Source: an uncultured Oscillospiraceae bacterium
GTDB lineage: Bacteria > Bacillota > Clostridia > Oscillospirales > Oscillospiraceae
Assembly (NCBI GenBank): GCA_910584835.1
Contig: CAJUEG010000002.1
Span: 36,317 to 100,316 of the forward strand
Reading direction: 5' to 3'
DNA length: 64,000 nt
Shown: positions 24,984-34,369 of the stretch, in pieces
Position numbering within the stretch: position 1 is the first letter of the stretch
Layout of the letters: every line of letters starts with the position of its first letter
Translations under genes and position numbers: made by a program
Notes under the pieces: model-generated
Database searches by the model: none
Told to the model about the DNA's origin: nothing
What the model saw: only the letters and a program-made list of their open reading frames with translations

Positions 24984-26990
24984 TTAAATTTCCTCCTTAA
25001 TATCTACATATTTGGTTTCCACTGCCAGGGGACGGAAGGCCTTGCCGCCGTCCTGATAAAAGCGCCCGAAGAACTCCAGGCACTGCAAACGCATGGTGTG
25101 GACATAGCAGCCCAGCAGGTTGAGCACTAGGTTCAGGGTGTTGCCGATGATGGCCACGATGATGAAGGGGACCAGCCCAAACACCGAGCCCAGGGTGTTG
25201 AACACCGAGGCGATGATGGAGCCGGCCATCATCAGGGCCATGAGGCGCAGGTAGGACAGGATGTCGCTGAAGTAGCCGGAGATGCCCTGGTAGGCGTCCC
25301 AGATCCAGGTGACGGCGCCCAGGGGGCTCTTGGAGCGGATGACGCTGCCCGTTGGCAGCAGCACCACGCCCAGCACCAGCACCACGAGCCCCACGGTGCC
25401 CAGCACGGCGGGTGCGCCCGGGATCATGGGACCGCCGATGGCCAGGGCCGCGCCGATGAGGATGCAGTACCATGCGATCTCCTGGGTGACGGCGTCCAGC
25501 GGGCTGCCGTGGCGGAACTTCTCCTCCACGCTGACGGCCATGCCCACGAACACCTGGATGACGCCCAGGATCATGGAGCCGATCATGACGGTGATGGTGT
25601 CGTTGATGGGGGTGAACAGGGGCTTCCAGAACCAGATGAAGGACCCGGCGGCGTCATGGTAGCCCGGCACACCGGCGGCGGCCCCCGTCAGGTCAAAGAG
25701 CTTGGACAGGAAGTCGCCGAAAAAGCTGCCGGTGAGGCAGCCCCAGAAGATGGAGCTGATGCCGCACATGAAGAACATAGACATCATGTTTTTCATGCCG
25801 CCCCTGGGCTTGGCCTTGGCCAGGAAAAAGGCGGTGCCCAGCGCCATGAGCACACCGTAGCCGATGTCGTTCATCATGAAGCCGAAGAACAGAATGAAGA
25901 ACGGGGCCATCAGCGGGTTGGGGTCCACCGTGTCGTAGGCCGGCATGGCGTACATCTCGGTGATGGCGGTAAAGGGCGCGGTGACGGGATTGTTTTTCAG
26001 CTTGATGGGCACCTGGGGGTACTCCTCCGGCGCGGGGTCGGCCATCTCCCAGGCGCAGGAAAAGCCGCCCAGCAGCTTTTCCACATCTCCCACGTTCTCA
26101 GCCGGAAGCCAGCCGTCCATCACAAAGGCCGCGTCGGTGTCGATGAGCCGGGCACGGTTCTCTCCCCGGCTGATCTCCTGGGCCGCCCGGTCCGCGCAGC
26201 GGCGCAGCACGTCCCGCTTCTCTCCCAGGGCGGCCAGGGCGGCCTTGCACTCGGCCTCCTCCCGCTCCAGGGCGGCGATGCGGTTGTCCAGCAGGGCAAT
26301 GTTTTCCGCCGCCGTCCCCGTCCAGCCCCGCAGGGTGACCCGTGAGGCGCCGAAGGGCCGCATGGCCTCATAGCACGCGCTGAGGGCGGAGTGGTGGCAG
26401 ATGAGCAGGAAGTACTGCAGCTCCCGGTCGCAGCCCGCCCGGACCAGCTGGGCCAGCCCGGCCTCCCCGTCCACCGCCGCCTCCAGGGCGGCGAAGTCGG
26501 TCTTGACGGGCACCGAGCAGAAGTGGACGGGCACCGTGGCCGTCCCCTCCTCGTCCAGCGCCGCGTCCAGGCAGGACCAGGGCTCCAGCGAGGCCTTCTG
26601 GGTCTGGAGCTTGGCGCGCTCCGCCCCCTTGGCGGCCAGATTCTGCTCCTTTTCCATCACCTGGCGGGCGGCGTCCAGCCCCTGGGCGTAGACCGCCTCA
26701 TCGAACAGCTCCCCCTCGGTGACCTCGGGCCGCCGGGCGAACAGGCCGTCCTTGGCCGGGGCGTACCGGCGAAGGGTGTCCAGCGCGCCGCTCAGCAGCA
26801 GGCTCTGCTCCCGGGCCGTCTCCAGGGCGGACAGGTCCGGCTTGCCCAGGCCCGCCCACTCCGGCTCGCTCAGGTCGATGTCCGGCTCGCGGATCTCCAC
26901 GCACCCCAGGCTCTGGAGCCGTCGCAGCAGCTCCTCCCGGTCGGGGCGCAGGGCCAGCAGCCGCAGCCGTTTCATTTTGACAATGGCCAT
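24984..26990 (-). CDS. atpI: V-type ATP synthase subunit I
   Basis: 668 aa: a cytoplasmic half (residues about 1-330, coiled coil around 200-300) and about seven membrane helices in the C-terminal half (FGFMMNDIGYGVLMALG and onwards). It forms the stator with the ion half-channels. The start MAIVKMKRL overlaps the stop of the upstream subunit by one base; the long upstream extension is an out-of-frame reading of that gene. Confidence 0.95.
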   Translation of the reverse strand: MAIVKMKRLRLLALRPDREELLRRLQSLGCVEIREPDIDLSEPEWAGLGKPDLSALETAREQSLLLSGALDTLRRYAPAKDGLFARRPEVTEGELFDEAVYAQGLDAARQVMEKEQNLAAKGAERAKLQTQKASLEPWSCLDAALDEEGTATVPVHFCSVPVKTDFAALEAAVDGEAGLAQLVRAGCDRELQYFLLICHHSALSACYEAMRPFGASRVTLRGWTGTAAENIALLDNRIAALEREEAECKAALAALGEKRDVLRRCADRAAQEISRGENRARLIDTDAAFVMDGWLPAENVGDVEKLLGGFSCAWEMADPAPEEYPQVPIKLKNNPVTAPFTAITEMYAMPAYDTVDPNPLMAPFFILFFGFMMNDIGYGVLMALGTAFFLAKAKPRGGMKNMMSMFFMCGISSIFWGCLTGSFFGDFLSKLFDLTGAAAGVPGYHDAAGSFIWFWKPLFTPINDTITVMIGSMILGVIQVFVGMAVSVEEKFRHGSPLDAVTQEIAWYCILIGAALAIGGPMIPGAPAVLGTVGLVVLVLGVVLLPTGSVIRSKSPLGAVTWIWDAYQGISGYFSDILSYLRLMALMMAGSIIASVFNTLGSVFGLVPFIIVAIIGNTLNLVLNLLGCYVHTMRLQCLEFFGRFYQDGGKAFRPLAVETKYVDIKEEI

Positions 26991-27304
26991 CAGCTGTTCC
27001 CTACCCTTCCGACGATGAGAGCCGCTGCCTTGTCCAGACGCTTGCGGGCGTCCTGCTTCAGCGCCTCGCACCGGGCGGCGTGGTCCGCCAGCGTCTGCTC
27101 CGCTTTCTTTTCCGCCTGGGCCTCGGCGTCGGCCAGCATGGCCCTCGCCTCCTGTTCCGCGCGGGCGCGCTGATCCTGCACAAGCTGCCTGCCCGCCCTC
27201 TCCGCGTCGGCTACGATGCGCTTGGCCTCCTCCGCCGCCTCGGCCCGCCGCTCTCTCGCGGCCTGTTCCGCCTCGGTGACCTTTTGGATGGCCTCTAAAG
27301 ACAT
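26990..27304 (-). CDS. atpH: V-type ATP synthase subunit H/G
   Basis: 104 aa, almost entirely one charged coiled coil (AAEEAKRIVADAERAGRQ region), the peripheral-stalk partner of subunit E. As first gene of the operon, in front of subunit I, it occupies the usual place of ntpF/atpH in clostridial V-ATPase operons. Low-complexity sequence makes the name depend on context. Confidence 0.8.
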   Translation of the reverse strand: MSLEAIQKVTEAEQAARERRAEAAEEAKRIVADAERAGRQLVQDQRARAEQEARAMLADAEAQAEKKAEQTLADHAARCEALKQDARKRLDKAAALIVGRVGNS

Positions 27305-27369
27305 AGTTCTTCACCTCTCTTACATATCGGGAGGAGCCGTCAGGCAAACCCCTCCCATTTTCAGAATTG

Positions 27370-27398
27370 ATTTTACCATTCCTTCCCCAACTTATCAA
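27370..27398 (-). promoter_or_regulatory. promoter of the V-ATPase operon
   Basis: Minus-strand TTGATA (27393-27398), 17-bp spacer, TAAAAT (27370-27375); start near 27363. Confidence 0.65.
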
Positions 27399-27512
27399 CC
27401 CTTGTTTTGAAATAAAATATCAGCCGGCCCGGCTGTCATGCCGCGTCCGGGCCCGCCTCCGCCCCGCTCTCCGCCCACATCCGGGCGGGCCGCAGGGCGG
27501 GCCAAATCCCGG

Positions 27513-27541
27513 TTGACTTTTCACCCGGCCCGTGATATGAT
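27513..27541 (+). promoter_or_regulatory. promoter of the B3/B4-domain gene
   Basis: TTGACT (27513-27518), 17-bp spacer, TATGAT (27536-27541); start near 27548, leaving a leader of about 165 nt. Confidence 0.65.
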
Positions 27542-27579
27542 ACATAAAAATTCATAAAAATGAATGGGGAGCTCTTTGC

Positions 27580-27658
27580 CGCCGGGTAAAGAGGAACGCG
27601 CCAGACCTTCTATCGTTAGGCCGCAGAAGATAGAGGGCTGGCGTTATATTTTTACCGG
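27580..27658 (+). promoter_or_regulatory. folded leader RNA of the B3/B4-domain gene
   Basis: Outer stem GCCGG(G)TAAA/TTTACCGGC and inner stem GCGCCAG-A-CCTTCTATC/GATAGAGGG-CTGGCGT form one long hairpin in the leader. It has no T-box (AGGGTGG..ACCGCG) signature. Confidence 0.5.
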
Positions 27659-27713
27659 CAGGGCGGGATGTGTTCCCCGAACCGGAGCAGAAAATTTTAA
27701 GGAGGATGCTGTC

Positions 27714-28442
27714 ATGAAAAAGTTTGTTGCCGACCCCTCTTTTTGGGCGCTGTTTCCCGGCGCCGCCATCGGCGTGCTCGCCGTGGAGGGCGTCAACAAG
27801 GCCGCCCGCCTGTCCCCGGAGCAGTCCGCCGAGGTGGAGGCGCTGCTGAAAAGCGCCAACGCCGCCGCCCTGGCCGGCCTGGACCAGGGCGCGGCCCTGT
27901 CCCAGTACCGGCCGGTGGCGGTGTGGCGGGAGGCATATCAGAAATTCCCCACCAAGAAAGGGGCCCGCTGCTCCATTGAGGCGCTGCTCAAGCGGGTGTC
28001 CAAGGGGGAGCCGGTGGGCTCCATCGCCCCCACGGTGGACATCACCAACGCCGTCTCCCTCAAATATGCCCTGCCCATCGGCGCGGAGGATATGGACGCC
28101 TTTGACGGCGACCTCCATCTGGGCGTGATGGCGGGCGGAGAGGACTTTCTGCCCATCGGCGCGGATGAGCCCGATCCTCCCCGGCCCGGGGAGCTGGCCT
28201 ACTATGACGCCGCCGGCGCGGTGTGCCGCTGCTGGAACTGGCGGGACGGCAGGCGTACCGCCGTGAAAGACTCCACCACCAGCGAGTTCATCGCCATGGA
28301 GTGCGTTGATCCGGCGCGGATGGACGAGCTGAAGGCCGCGCTGGACGAGCTGGCCGGGCTGCTGGAGCGGTATACGGGGGCCAGGGTCGTGGCCAAGGGC
28401 GTGGTCAGCCAGGCCTGCCGGGAGATCATGATTCAGGCGTGA
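27714..28442 (+). CDS. B3/B4 tRNA-binding-domain protein
   Basis: 242 aa matching stand-alone B3/B4 domains, related to the editing domain of phenylalanyl-tRNA synthetase beta (SIEALLKRVSKGEPVGSIAPTVDITNAVSL and the LPIGAEDMDAF block). Such proteins may hydrolyse mischarged tRNA or act on amino acids; the function is not proven. The start MKKFVADPS follows AAGGAGG; the 50 upstream in-frame codons lie in the leader. Confidence 0.85.
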   Translation: MKKFVADPSFWALFPGAAIGVLAVEGVNKAARLSPEQSAEVEALLKSANAAALAGLDQGAALSQYRPVAVWREAYQKFPTKKGARCSIEALLKRVSKGEPVGSIAPTVDITNAVSLKYALPIGAEDMDAFDGDLHLGVMAGGEDFLPIGADEPDPPRPGELAYYDAAGAVCRCWNWRDGRRTAVKDSTTSEFIAMECVDPARMDELKAALDELAGLLERYTGARVVAKGVVSQACREIMIQA

Positions 28443-28571
28443 GCGGCAGGGACCGGCGTCCGGCGGCTGCGCAGATTTGTATAAAACGCAGGGAAATACC
28501 GGGATGCGCAGACAAGTTTTTACAACGGCGACAAAAACCAGACAACTTTATGCGTTTAACTCTCCAAGATG

Positions 28572-28601
28572 TTGAACGGCTTCCGTTTTCTGTGCTACAG
28601 T
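28572..28601 (+). promoter_or_regulatory. promoter of the organosulfate cluster
   Basis: TTGAAC, 18-bp spacer, extended TGC-TACAGT; about 70 bp ahead of the binding-protein gene. Confidence 0.45.
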
Positions 28602-28671
28602 AACGCTATTACAGGCGCGGCGAACACGGCGCAGGCCGCGCCTGGCAAAACACAGAAAAGGAGCAATCGCA

Positions 28672-29634
28672 ATGAAAAAGAGGATCTTGAGCATCAGCCT
28701 GGTTCTGGCCATGATGACGGCGCTGCTGGCCGGCTGCGGCAGCAAGAGCGCCACCTGGAAGGTCACCTGCCCCTGGGCTCCCTCCGGCGTGGCCGCCATG
28801 GTCAGCCAGAAGGCCGCCGCCAAGTCCGCCGACTATTCCAAGGACATCACCCTGGTGGCCGAGGCCATCAAGGGCGACGCCGCCACCGTCAACACCTGGG
28901 TCATGGACACCAAGGCCAACGACACCGAGCTGGTCTTTGTGGGCGAGGGCCTGCTGTCCATCACCTCCATCCTGGACCCCGCCAAGCTGCAGTTCGGCTA
29001 TGAGGACTTCGCGTACGTAGAGAACCTGTACTCCTCCGTGTTCGTCCTGTCCGCCGACGCCAAGCTGAACATCCAGAGCGTGGCCGACCTGGAGGCCTAC
29101 GCCCAGGGCGGCAGCGAGATCAGCGTGGCCGTCAACGGCGCGGTTGGCTCCGAGGCGTTCCTGGCCGCCGCCCTGTTCGGCTCCATGGGCGCGGGCGGCA
29201 AGCTCAAGCTCACCCCCTATCAGTCCGCCGCCGAGGCCGCCCAGGCCGTGGCCAAGGGCGAGACCAACTTTGCCGTCTCCCACCAGTCCCAGATTCTGGA
29301 GACCTTCCAGCAGGGCGGCGTGACCATCGTGTGCGCCTTTGACCAGGACGACATCGATGCCGGCCCCTTCGCGGGGGTCGAAGGCGTGGGCAAGCACGGT
29401 TATCCCTTCTTCCGCAACCGCTGCTTCATCATGGCCCGCGCGGGTACCGACGCGGACAAGGTGGCCGCGCTGAAGGACCTCTACGGCAAGATCCTGGCCG
29501 ATGCGGAGGTGGCCGAGTGGCTTCAGGACACCATGCTGCTGGAGGTGGACACCATGAGCCAGGAGGACGTGGAGGCCCACATCGAGAACGTGCAGAACAT
29601 CGTCAACGAGTATAAGGACATCGTTGCCGGCTGA
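28672..29634 (+). CDS. tctC: TctC-type substrate-binding lipoprotein
   Basis: 320 aa. A signal peptide ends in the lipobox LAGC with Cys22. The mature part is a periplasmic-binding fold of the tripartite tricarboxylate transporter (TTT) family, starting WKVTCPWAPSGVAAM. TTT binding proteins capture carboxylated small molecules outside the cell. It is first in a run that includes the membrane subunits, a sulfatase and its maturase, so an organosulfate with a carboxyl group is a reasonable ligand guess. Confidence 0.88.
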   Translation: MKKRILSISLVLAMMTALLAGCGSKSATWKVTCPWAPSGVAAMVSQKAAAKSADYSKDITLVAEAIKGDAATVNTWVMDTKANDTELVFVGEGLLSITSILDPAKLQFGYEDFAYVENLYSSVFVLSADAKLNIQSVADLEAYAQGGSEISVAVNGAVGSEAFLAAALFGSMGAGGKLKLTPYQSAAEAAQAVAKGETNFAVSHQSQILETFQQGGVTIVCAFDQDDIDAGPFAGVEGVGKHGYPFFRNRCFIMARAGTDADKVAALKDLYGKILADAEVAEWLQDTMLLEVDTMSQEDVEAHIENVQNIVNEYKDIVAG

Positions 29635-29715
29635 TCCCTGCCAGCCGCCCGGGGGACGGGGGACCGCCCCCGTTCCCCGGGAATGTTCCAAACAGATGAA
29701 TGGAGGGAGATCCTG

Positions 29716-30231
29716 TTGAAACAGCTGATTGACCGCGTGGACGCCCGCCTGGACGCCTGGGGCGAGGCGCTGAAGGGGCGGGAGTTCCGCTTCCCGTCCG
29801 ATCTGACCGCAGGGATCGTGTTCGCCCTGGCCGGCATCGTCATGCTGCTGGCCCTGCCCGGCCAGGTCACCGTCACCGGGGGAGACGTGGTGGACGGCCG
29901 CGCCTTCCCCACGCTGCTGATGGGGGTCATGCTGGCCGGCTGCGCCGCCCTTATCGGCAAGGAGCTGGTGAAGCTGGCCCGGAAGCAGCCCATCGCCTGG
30001 AAGACCGTCAACCTCCTGGTGGAGGTAAAGGCCCTGGTAATCCTGGCCATCCTGCTGGTCACCTACCTCCTGTGCAAGTACACCGGGCTGTTCGTCATCG
30101 GGGCGGTGTTCTGCGCGCTGGGCTTCCTGGTGTTTTTCCGATGCAGGAAGTGGAGCTATTACGCCATCACCCTGGCGCTGGCAGCGGGCATCTGGTGCGC
30201 CTTCCGCTTCGGCCTGGGCGTTCGGTTCTAG
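29716..30231 (+). CDS. tctB: TctB-type small membrane subunit
   Basis: 171 aa with four hydrophobic segments after a cytoplasmic N-terminus, as in TctB. I prefer a TTG start at 29716, with GGAGG 9 nt upstream, over an ATG at 29683 without a site. It stands between the binding protein and the large TctA subunit, 16 bp ahead of the latter. Confidence 0.8.
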   Translation: MKQLIDRVDARLDAWGEALKGREFRFPSDLTAGIVFALAGIVMLLALPGQVTVTGGDVVDGRAFPTLLMGVMLAGCAALIGKELVKLARKQPIAWKTVNLLVEVKALVILAILLVTYLLCKYTGLFVIGAVFCALGFLVFFRCRKWSYYAITLALAAGIWCAFRFGLGVRF

Positions 30232-30247
30232 GGGGGGAGGGGAGACG

Positions 30248-31756
30248 ATGCTGGAATTTATCGGCCCGGCCAGCAGGCTGCTGTTCACCCTGGAGAACAT
30301 CCTGTGGATCAACATCGGCGTGTTCATCGGTTCGGTGTTCGCCGCCATCCCGGGATTGACGGTGATTTTGTGCGTTATCCTGTTCCTGCCCTTCACCTAT
30401 CAGATGACCGCCATCCCCGGCATGATGTTCCTGCTGGGCATCTACTGCGCCGGGGGCTACGGCGGCAGCGTATCCGCCATCCTCATCAACACCCCCGGCA
30501 CGCCCCACGCCGCCGCCACCATGCTGGACGGCCACCCCCTGAGCAAGCAGGGGCGCACCAAGGCGGCGCTGAAGATCGCCCTGTACGCCTCCACCTTCGG
30601 CGGGATGTTCTCCGCGCTGATGCTGCTGTTCCTCGGCCCCCAGGTGGCCCGGGTGGCCGCCCAGCTGGGCACCGCCGAGTACTTCATGGTGTGCCTGTTC
30701 GGCCTGACCATCATCGCCGGGGTGTCCGGCAGGAGCATGGTCAAGGGTATCATCTCCGCCTGCGTCGGCCTGCTGATCTCCTGCATCGGCGCGGACCCCA
30801 TGACGGGCTACGACCGGCTCACCTTCGGGGTCGGGCGGCTGTACCTGGGGCTGGACCTGGCGGTGTGCCTCATCGGCCTGTTCGCCCTGGTGGAGATCCT
30901 GGCCAAGGCGGAGCTGAAGCCGGACGCGCTCCATCTGGACGCCAAAAAAATGGAGGACAGCGGCGTGATTACCAAAGAGGAGTACAAGCGCATGGCCCGG
31001 CCGGTGCTGCTGTCCTCCCTCATCGGCTCCCTGGTGGGCATCATCCCCGGCACCGGGGCCTCCGAGGCGTCCTGGTTCAGCTATAACACCGCGAAAAACA
31101 TGTCCAAGCACCCGGAGGAGTTCGGTCACGGCTCGGTGGAGGGCATCGCCGCCGCCGAATCCGCCAACAACGCCGTCACCGGCGCCACCCTGATCCCCCT
31201 GCTCACCCTGGGCATACCGGGGGACGGCACGGTGGCCATCATGCTGTCCGCCCTGATGATCAACGGCCTGAATCCCGGCCTGAGCCTGTTCACCACCGAC
31301 GGGGATATTATGTACGCCATCATGCTGGGGCTGATCCTGGTGAACCTGTTCATGCTGTTCCAGGGCAAATTCCTCACCCGGCTGTTTGCCAAGGTGGTGT
31401 CCATCCCCCAGGAGATCCTCACCCCCGTCATCGTGATCTTCTGCTTCGCCGGGGCCTATTCGGTGAACAAGAACTATTTTGATGTGGCGGTTGCCCTGGT
31501 GTTCGCCGTCGCCGCCTGGGTGCTGCGCAAGCTGGATATGCCCGCCGTCCCCATCCTGCTGGGCATGGTGCTGGGCAACATGACGGAGACCAACTTCCGC
31601 CGGGCCCTGCTCATCTCCAACGGCAGCCCCGCCATCTTTTTCAGCAGCGTCTACTGCATCATTTTCCTCGTCCTGATTGTTGTGGCGGTGGGCACCATCG
31701 TGCGCGGCAAGCTGAACGAACGCAAGGCGGCCCAGGCCGCCGGGAAGGAGCTCTGA
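30248..31756 (+). CDS. tctA: TctA-type large membrane subunit
   Basis: 502 aa with about 12 membrane helices and the signature blocks YCAGGYGGSVSAILINTPGTP and GIIPGTGASEASWFSY of TctA. It forms the ion-driven permease of the TTT transporter. The sulfatase gene begins 3 bp after its stop, tying the transporter to the sulfatase. Confidence 0.94.
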   Translation: MLEFIGPASRLLFTLENILWINIGVFIGSVFAAIPGLTVILCVILFLPFTYQMTAIPGMMFLLGIYCAGGYGGSVSAILINTPGTPHAAATMLDGHPLSKQGRTKAALKIALYASTFGGMFSALMLLFLGPQVARVAAQLGTAEYFMVCLFGLTIIAGVSGRSMVKGIISACVGLLISCIGADPMTGYDRLTFGVGRLYLGLDLAVCLIGLFALVEILAKAELKPDALHLDAKKMEDSGVITKEEYKRMARPVLLSSLIGSLVGIIPGTGASEASWFSYNTAKNMSKHPEEFGHGSVEGIAAAESANNAVTGATLIPLLTLGIPGDGTVAIMLSALMINGLNPGLSLFTTDGDIMYAIMLGLILVNLFMLFQGKFLTRLFAKVVSIPQEILTPVIVIFCFAGAYSVNKNYFDVAVALVFAVAAWVLRKLDMPAVPILLGMVLGNMTETNFRRALLISNGSPAIFFSSVYCIIFLVLIVVAVGTIVRGKLNERKAAQAAGKEL

Positions 31757-31759
31757 TTC

Positions 31760-33112
31760 ATGCCAAACAACATCATCTTCTACTTCACGGACCAGCAGCG
31801 CTGGGACACCTGCGGCTGCTTCGGCCAGCCCCTGGACATCACGCCCAACCTGGATCAGCTGGCCCGGGAGGGGGTCAAGTTCGACAACGCCTTCTCTCCC
31901 CAGCCGGTGTGCGGCCCCTGCCGCGCCCTGTTCCAGACCGGCAAATGGCCCACCGAGACGGGCTGCTTCCGCAACAACATCATGCTCCCGGCGGGCGTCA
32001 AGACCCTGGGCAGCTATATTGAGGAGGCGGGCTACGAGACCGCCTATATCGGCAAATGGCACCTGGCCAGCGACGGCGAGCTGGAAAAGCCCCCCGTCAT
32101 CGACCACACCGTCACCGCCATCCCCCTTGAGCTGCGGGGGGGCTATACCGGCTACTGGCGGGCGGCGGACGTGCTGGAATTCACCTCCCACGGCTATGAC
32201 GGCTTTGTGTTTGACGAGAACAACAGCCGGGTGGACTTCAAGGGCTACCGGGCGGACTGCATCAACGACCTGGCCCTGGAGTTCTTCGACACCTACGACA
32301 GGAAGAAGCCCTTCTTCATGACCATCTCCCAGATCGAGCCCCACCATCAGAACGACCGAAAGCACTATGAGGGCCCCCACGGCTCCAAGGAGCGGTTCAA
32401 GGACTTTGTGCTGCCGGAGGACCTGAAGGCGCTGGGCGGGAACGCCGCCGAGGAATACCCGGACTACCTGGGCCAGTGCGCCAGCCTGGACGAGAACCTG
32501 GGCCGCCTGGTGAAGCGGCTGAAGGACGAGGGGCTGTATGAGAACACGGTGATCATTTTCGCCTCCGACCACGGCTCCCACTTCATGACCCGCAACCGGG
32601 ACAGCCACCTCAACGGCTACGACGATTACAAGCGCACCTGCCACGATTCGGCCCTCCACGTGCCCCTGGTCATCGCCGGCGGCCCCTTCAGGGGCGGCGC
32701 GGCGGTGAAGGACGTGGTGAGCACCGCCAGCCTGCCCAAGACCATCCTGGCCCTGGCCGGGGTGGACGTGGGGGACGCCATGATCGGGGAAAATCTCCTT
32801 GACGTGGTGAAGGAAAAGGACCATAATAGACCCAACGAGGCGTTCGCCCAGATTTCGGAGAGCCGGGTGGGCCGGTGCCTGCGCACGGCGGACTACCTGT
32901 ACTCCGTCTACGCCCCCGGCGCCGACGGCGGCGGGGCGGCCGCGGCGGACGTGTACGCCGACGACTTCCTGTACGACATGAGGCGGGACCCCCACCAGCT
33001 CAACAACGTGGTGGCCGACCCGGCCTACGCCCAGGTGAAGGAGTCGCTGCGGGAGCGCCTGCTGGACTGGATTGAGCGGGCGGAGGGGACACGGCCCGTC
33101 ATTACGGATTAG
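31760..33112 (+). CDS. type I sulfatase (Cys-type, cytoplasmic)
   Basis: 450 aa alkaline-phosphatase-superfamily sulfatase. The active-site motif C-G-P-C-R-A-x-x-x-T-G lies at residues 51-61, with Cys51 to become formylglycine. Metal ligands include Asp11 and the later SDHGSHF block. No signal peptide is visible, so it should act in the cytoplasm on an imported sulfate ester. Anaerobic conversion of Cys51 needs an anSME enzyme, which is encoded three genes on. The substrate is unknown. Confidence 0.9.
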   Translation: MPNNIIFYFTDQQRWDTCGCFGQPLDITPNLDQLAREGVKFDNAFSPQPVCGPCRALFQTGKWPTETGCFRNNIMLPAGVKTLGSYIEEAGYETAYIGKWHLASDGELEKPPVIDHTVTAIPLELRGGYTGYWRAADVLEFTSHGYDGFVFDENNSRVDFKGYRADCINDLALEFFDTYDRKKPFFMTISQIEPHHQNDRKHYEGPHGSKERFKDFVLPEDLKALGGNAAEEYPDYLGQCASLDENLGRLVKRLKDEGLYENTVIIFASDHGSHFMTRNRDSHLNGYDDYKRTCHDSALHVPLVIAGGPFRGGAAVKDVVSTASLPKTILALAGVDVGDAMIGENLLDVVKEKDHNRPNEAFAQISESRVGRCLRTADYLYSVYAPGADGGGAAAADVYADDFLYDMRRDPHQLNNVVADPAYAQVKESLRERLLDWIERAEGTRPVITD

Positions 33113-33175
33113 AACCTGTGACGCAGGGGCGGCGCTTTGCCGCCCTTGCGCTTATGCCGGGGAAAGGGGAGGGCA

Positions 33176-34303
33176 ATGGGCGCAGCGGACCGGAAATCGG
33201 AGCTGGTGTACCTTTGGGTGCGGGCCTACATTGAGGAGAACAAATTCTCCAGCAGCTTAAAAATCCCCTCGGAAAACGCCCTGAGCCGGAGGCTGTCCGT
33301 CAGCCGGGAGACGGTGCGCCGGGCTCTGGACCGGCTGACGGAGGAGGGGCTCCTGCGCCGGGTGCGGGGGAGCGGCACCTACATCGACAAGGAGGCCGCC
33401 CTCTCCTGGGAGCTGGGGGGCAGCGGCGGGCGAATCAAAATCGGCCTGATCCTCCAGGGGCAGGACAGAAACGCCAACTCCAGCCTGATGGACGGCATCC
33501 GCAGCGTGTTGTCCCCCGACCAGGTGGACCTGCGCACCTTCCTCACGGACAACAAATTCGCCAACGAGCGCCGGTGCCTCAACGCGGTGGTGGACCAGGG
33601 CTTTCAGGGCTTCATCGTGGACGGGGTGAAGGCCAGCCTCCTCAATCCCAACCTGGACTGTTACCGGCGGATCTATCAAAAGCGCATCCCCGTCATCTTT
33701 TACAACAACTACTACAAAAATCTGAAATGCCCCCGGGTGGTGGTCAACGACCTGCGGTGCGCCGAGGAGCTGATCGGCCTGCTCATCCGCCAGGGCCACC
33801 GGAACATCGCCGGGGTATTTGTCTCCGACAACTACCAGAGCATTGAAAAATTCCAGGGGATGGCCGCCGCCCTGCAGAAAAACGGGGTGGAGTACCAGGA
33901 TGACTATATCAAATGGTGCGTCTCCGACGAGGCCCACGACGCCCGGTTTGCCCGTTCCATCGACCATTTTCTGAAGCGGCTGCCCCAGTGCACGGCGGTG
34001 GTCTGCTGCAATTACATGATCTTCCGCCTGGTGCGTCAGGTGCTGGAAAAGCAGGGGCGGCGGGTGCCCCAGGACTGCTCGCTGGTTTGCTTTGACTACT
34101 CCAACGACGACTGGGAGGAGCAGGGCATCACCTGCTCCATCCATCAGGGCTACCGCATCGGCCAGGAGGTGGCCTTGCGCCTGATGCGGATGATCCGGAA
34201 CAGGGACTGCGACGATCTGGGCTACACGTACGTCCTGGCCCCGGAGATTTACCCGGGCAGAACCGTGGGCCCCGCCCGGGCGGCTAAAAAGCCGAACCAA
34301 TAG
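33176..34303 (+). CDS. GntR-type HTH / LacI-type ligand-binding regulator
   Basis: 375 aa. An N-terminal winged helix of the GntR family (SENALSRRLSVSRETVRRALD, residues about 25-75) is fused to a LacI/GalR-like periplasmic-binding domain, the AraR arrangement. It probably represses the surrounding cluster and responds to its substrate or product. The start has AAAGGGGAGG upstream. A GGGCGGC/GCCGCCC hairpin separates it from the sulfatase gene. Confidence 0.88.
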   Translation: MGAADRKSELVYLWVRAYIEENKFSSSLKIPSENALSRRLSVSRETVRRALDRLTEEGLLRRVRGSGTYIDKEAALSWELGGSGGRIKIGLILQGQDRNANSSLMDGIRSVLSPDQVDLRTFLTDNKFANERRCLNAVVDQGFQGFIVDGVKASLLNPNLDCYRRIYQKRIPVIFYNNYYKNLKCPRVVVNDLRCAEELIGLLIRQGHRNIAGVFVSDNYQSIEKFQGMAAALQKNGVEYQDDYIKWCVSDEAHDARFARSIDHFLKRLPQCTAVVCCNYMIFRLVRQVLEKQGRRVPQDCSLVCFDYSNDDWEEQGITCSIHQGYRIGQEVALRLMRMIRNRDCDDLGYTYVLAPEIYPGRTVGPARAAKKPNQ

Positions 34304-34369
34304 CCCCTGGCGCGCGCCGGCCGTTGGCGCCGCCTGCAAAATCTTGACCGCACAAGGGAGGGAACCGCC

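Larger units (their letters stand above)
27305..27713. other. divergent regulatory region between the V-ATPase operon and the B3/B4 gene
   Basis: No gene. It holds the V-ATPase promoter, the promoter of the B3/B4 gene and a folded leader (27580-27658). A GC-rich stretch at 27430-27510 separates the two promoters. Confidence 0.6.

Noticed and set aside
27620..27713. T-box leader before the B3/B4-domain gene
   Set aside because: A T-box was tempting because of the tRNA link, but the invariant AGGGTGG..ACCGCG antiterminator sequence and a terminator are absent.
28609..30396. 595-codon minus-strand ORF opposite the TctC/TctB genes
   Set aside because: Shadow of GC-rich codon bias; the plus strand carries clear transporter genes with lipobox and ribosome sites.
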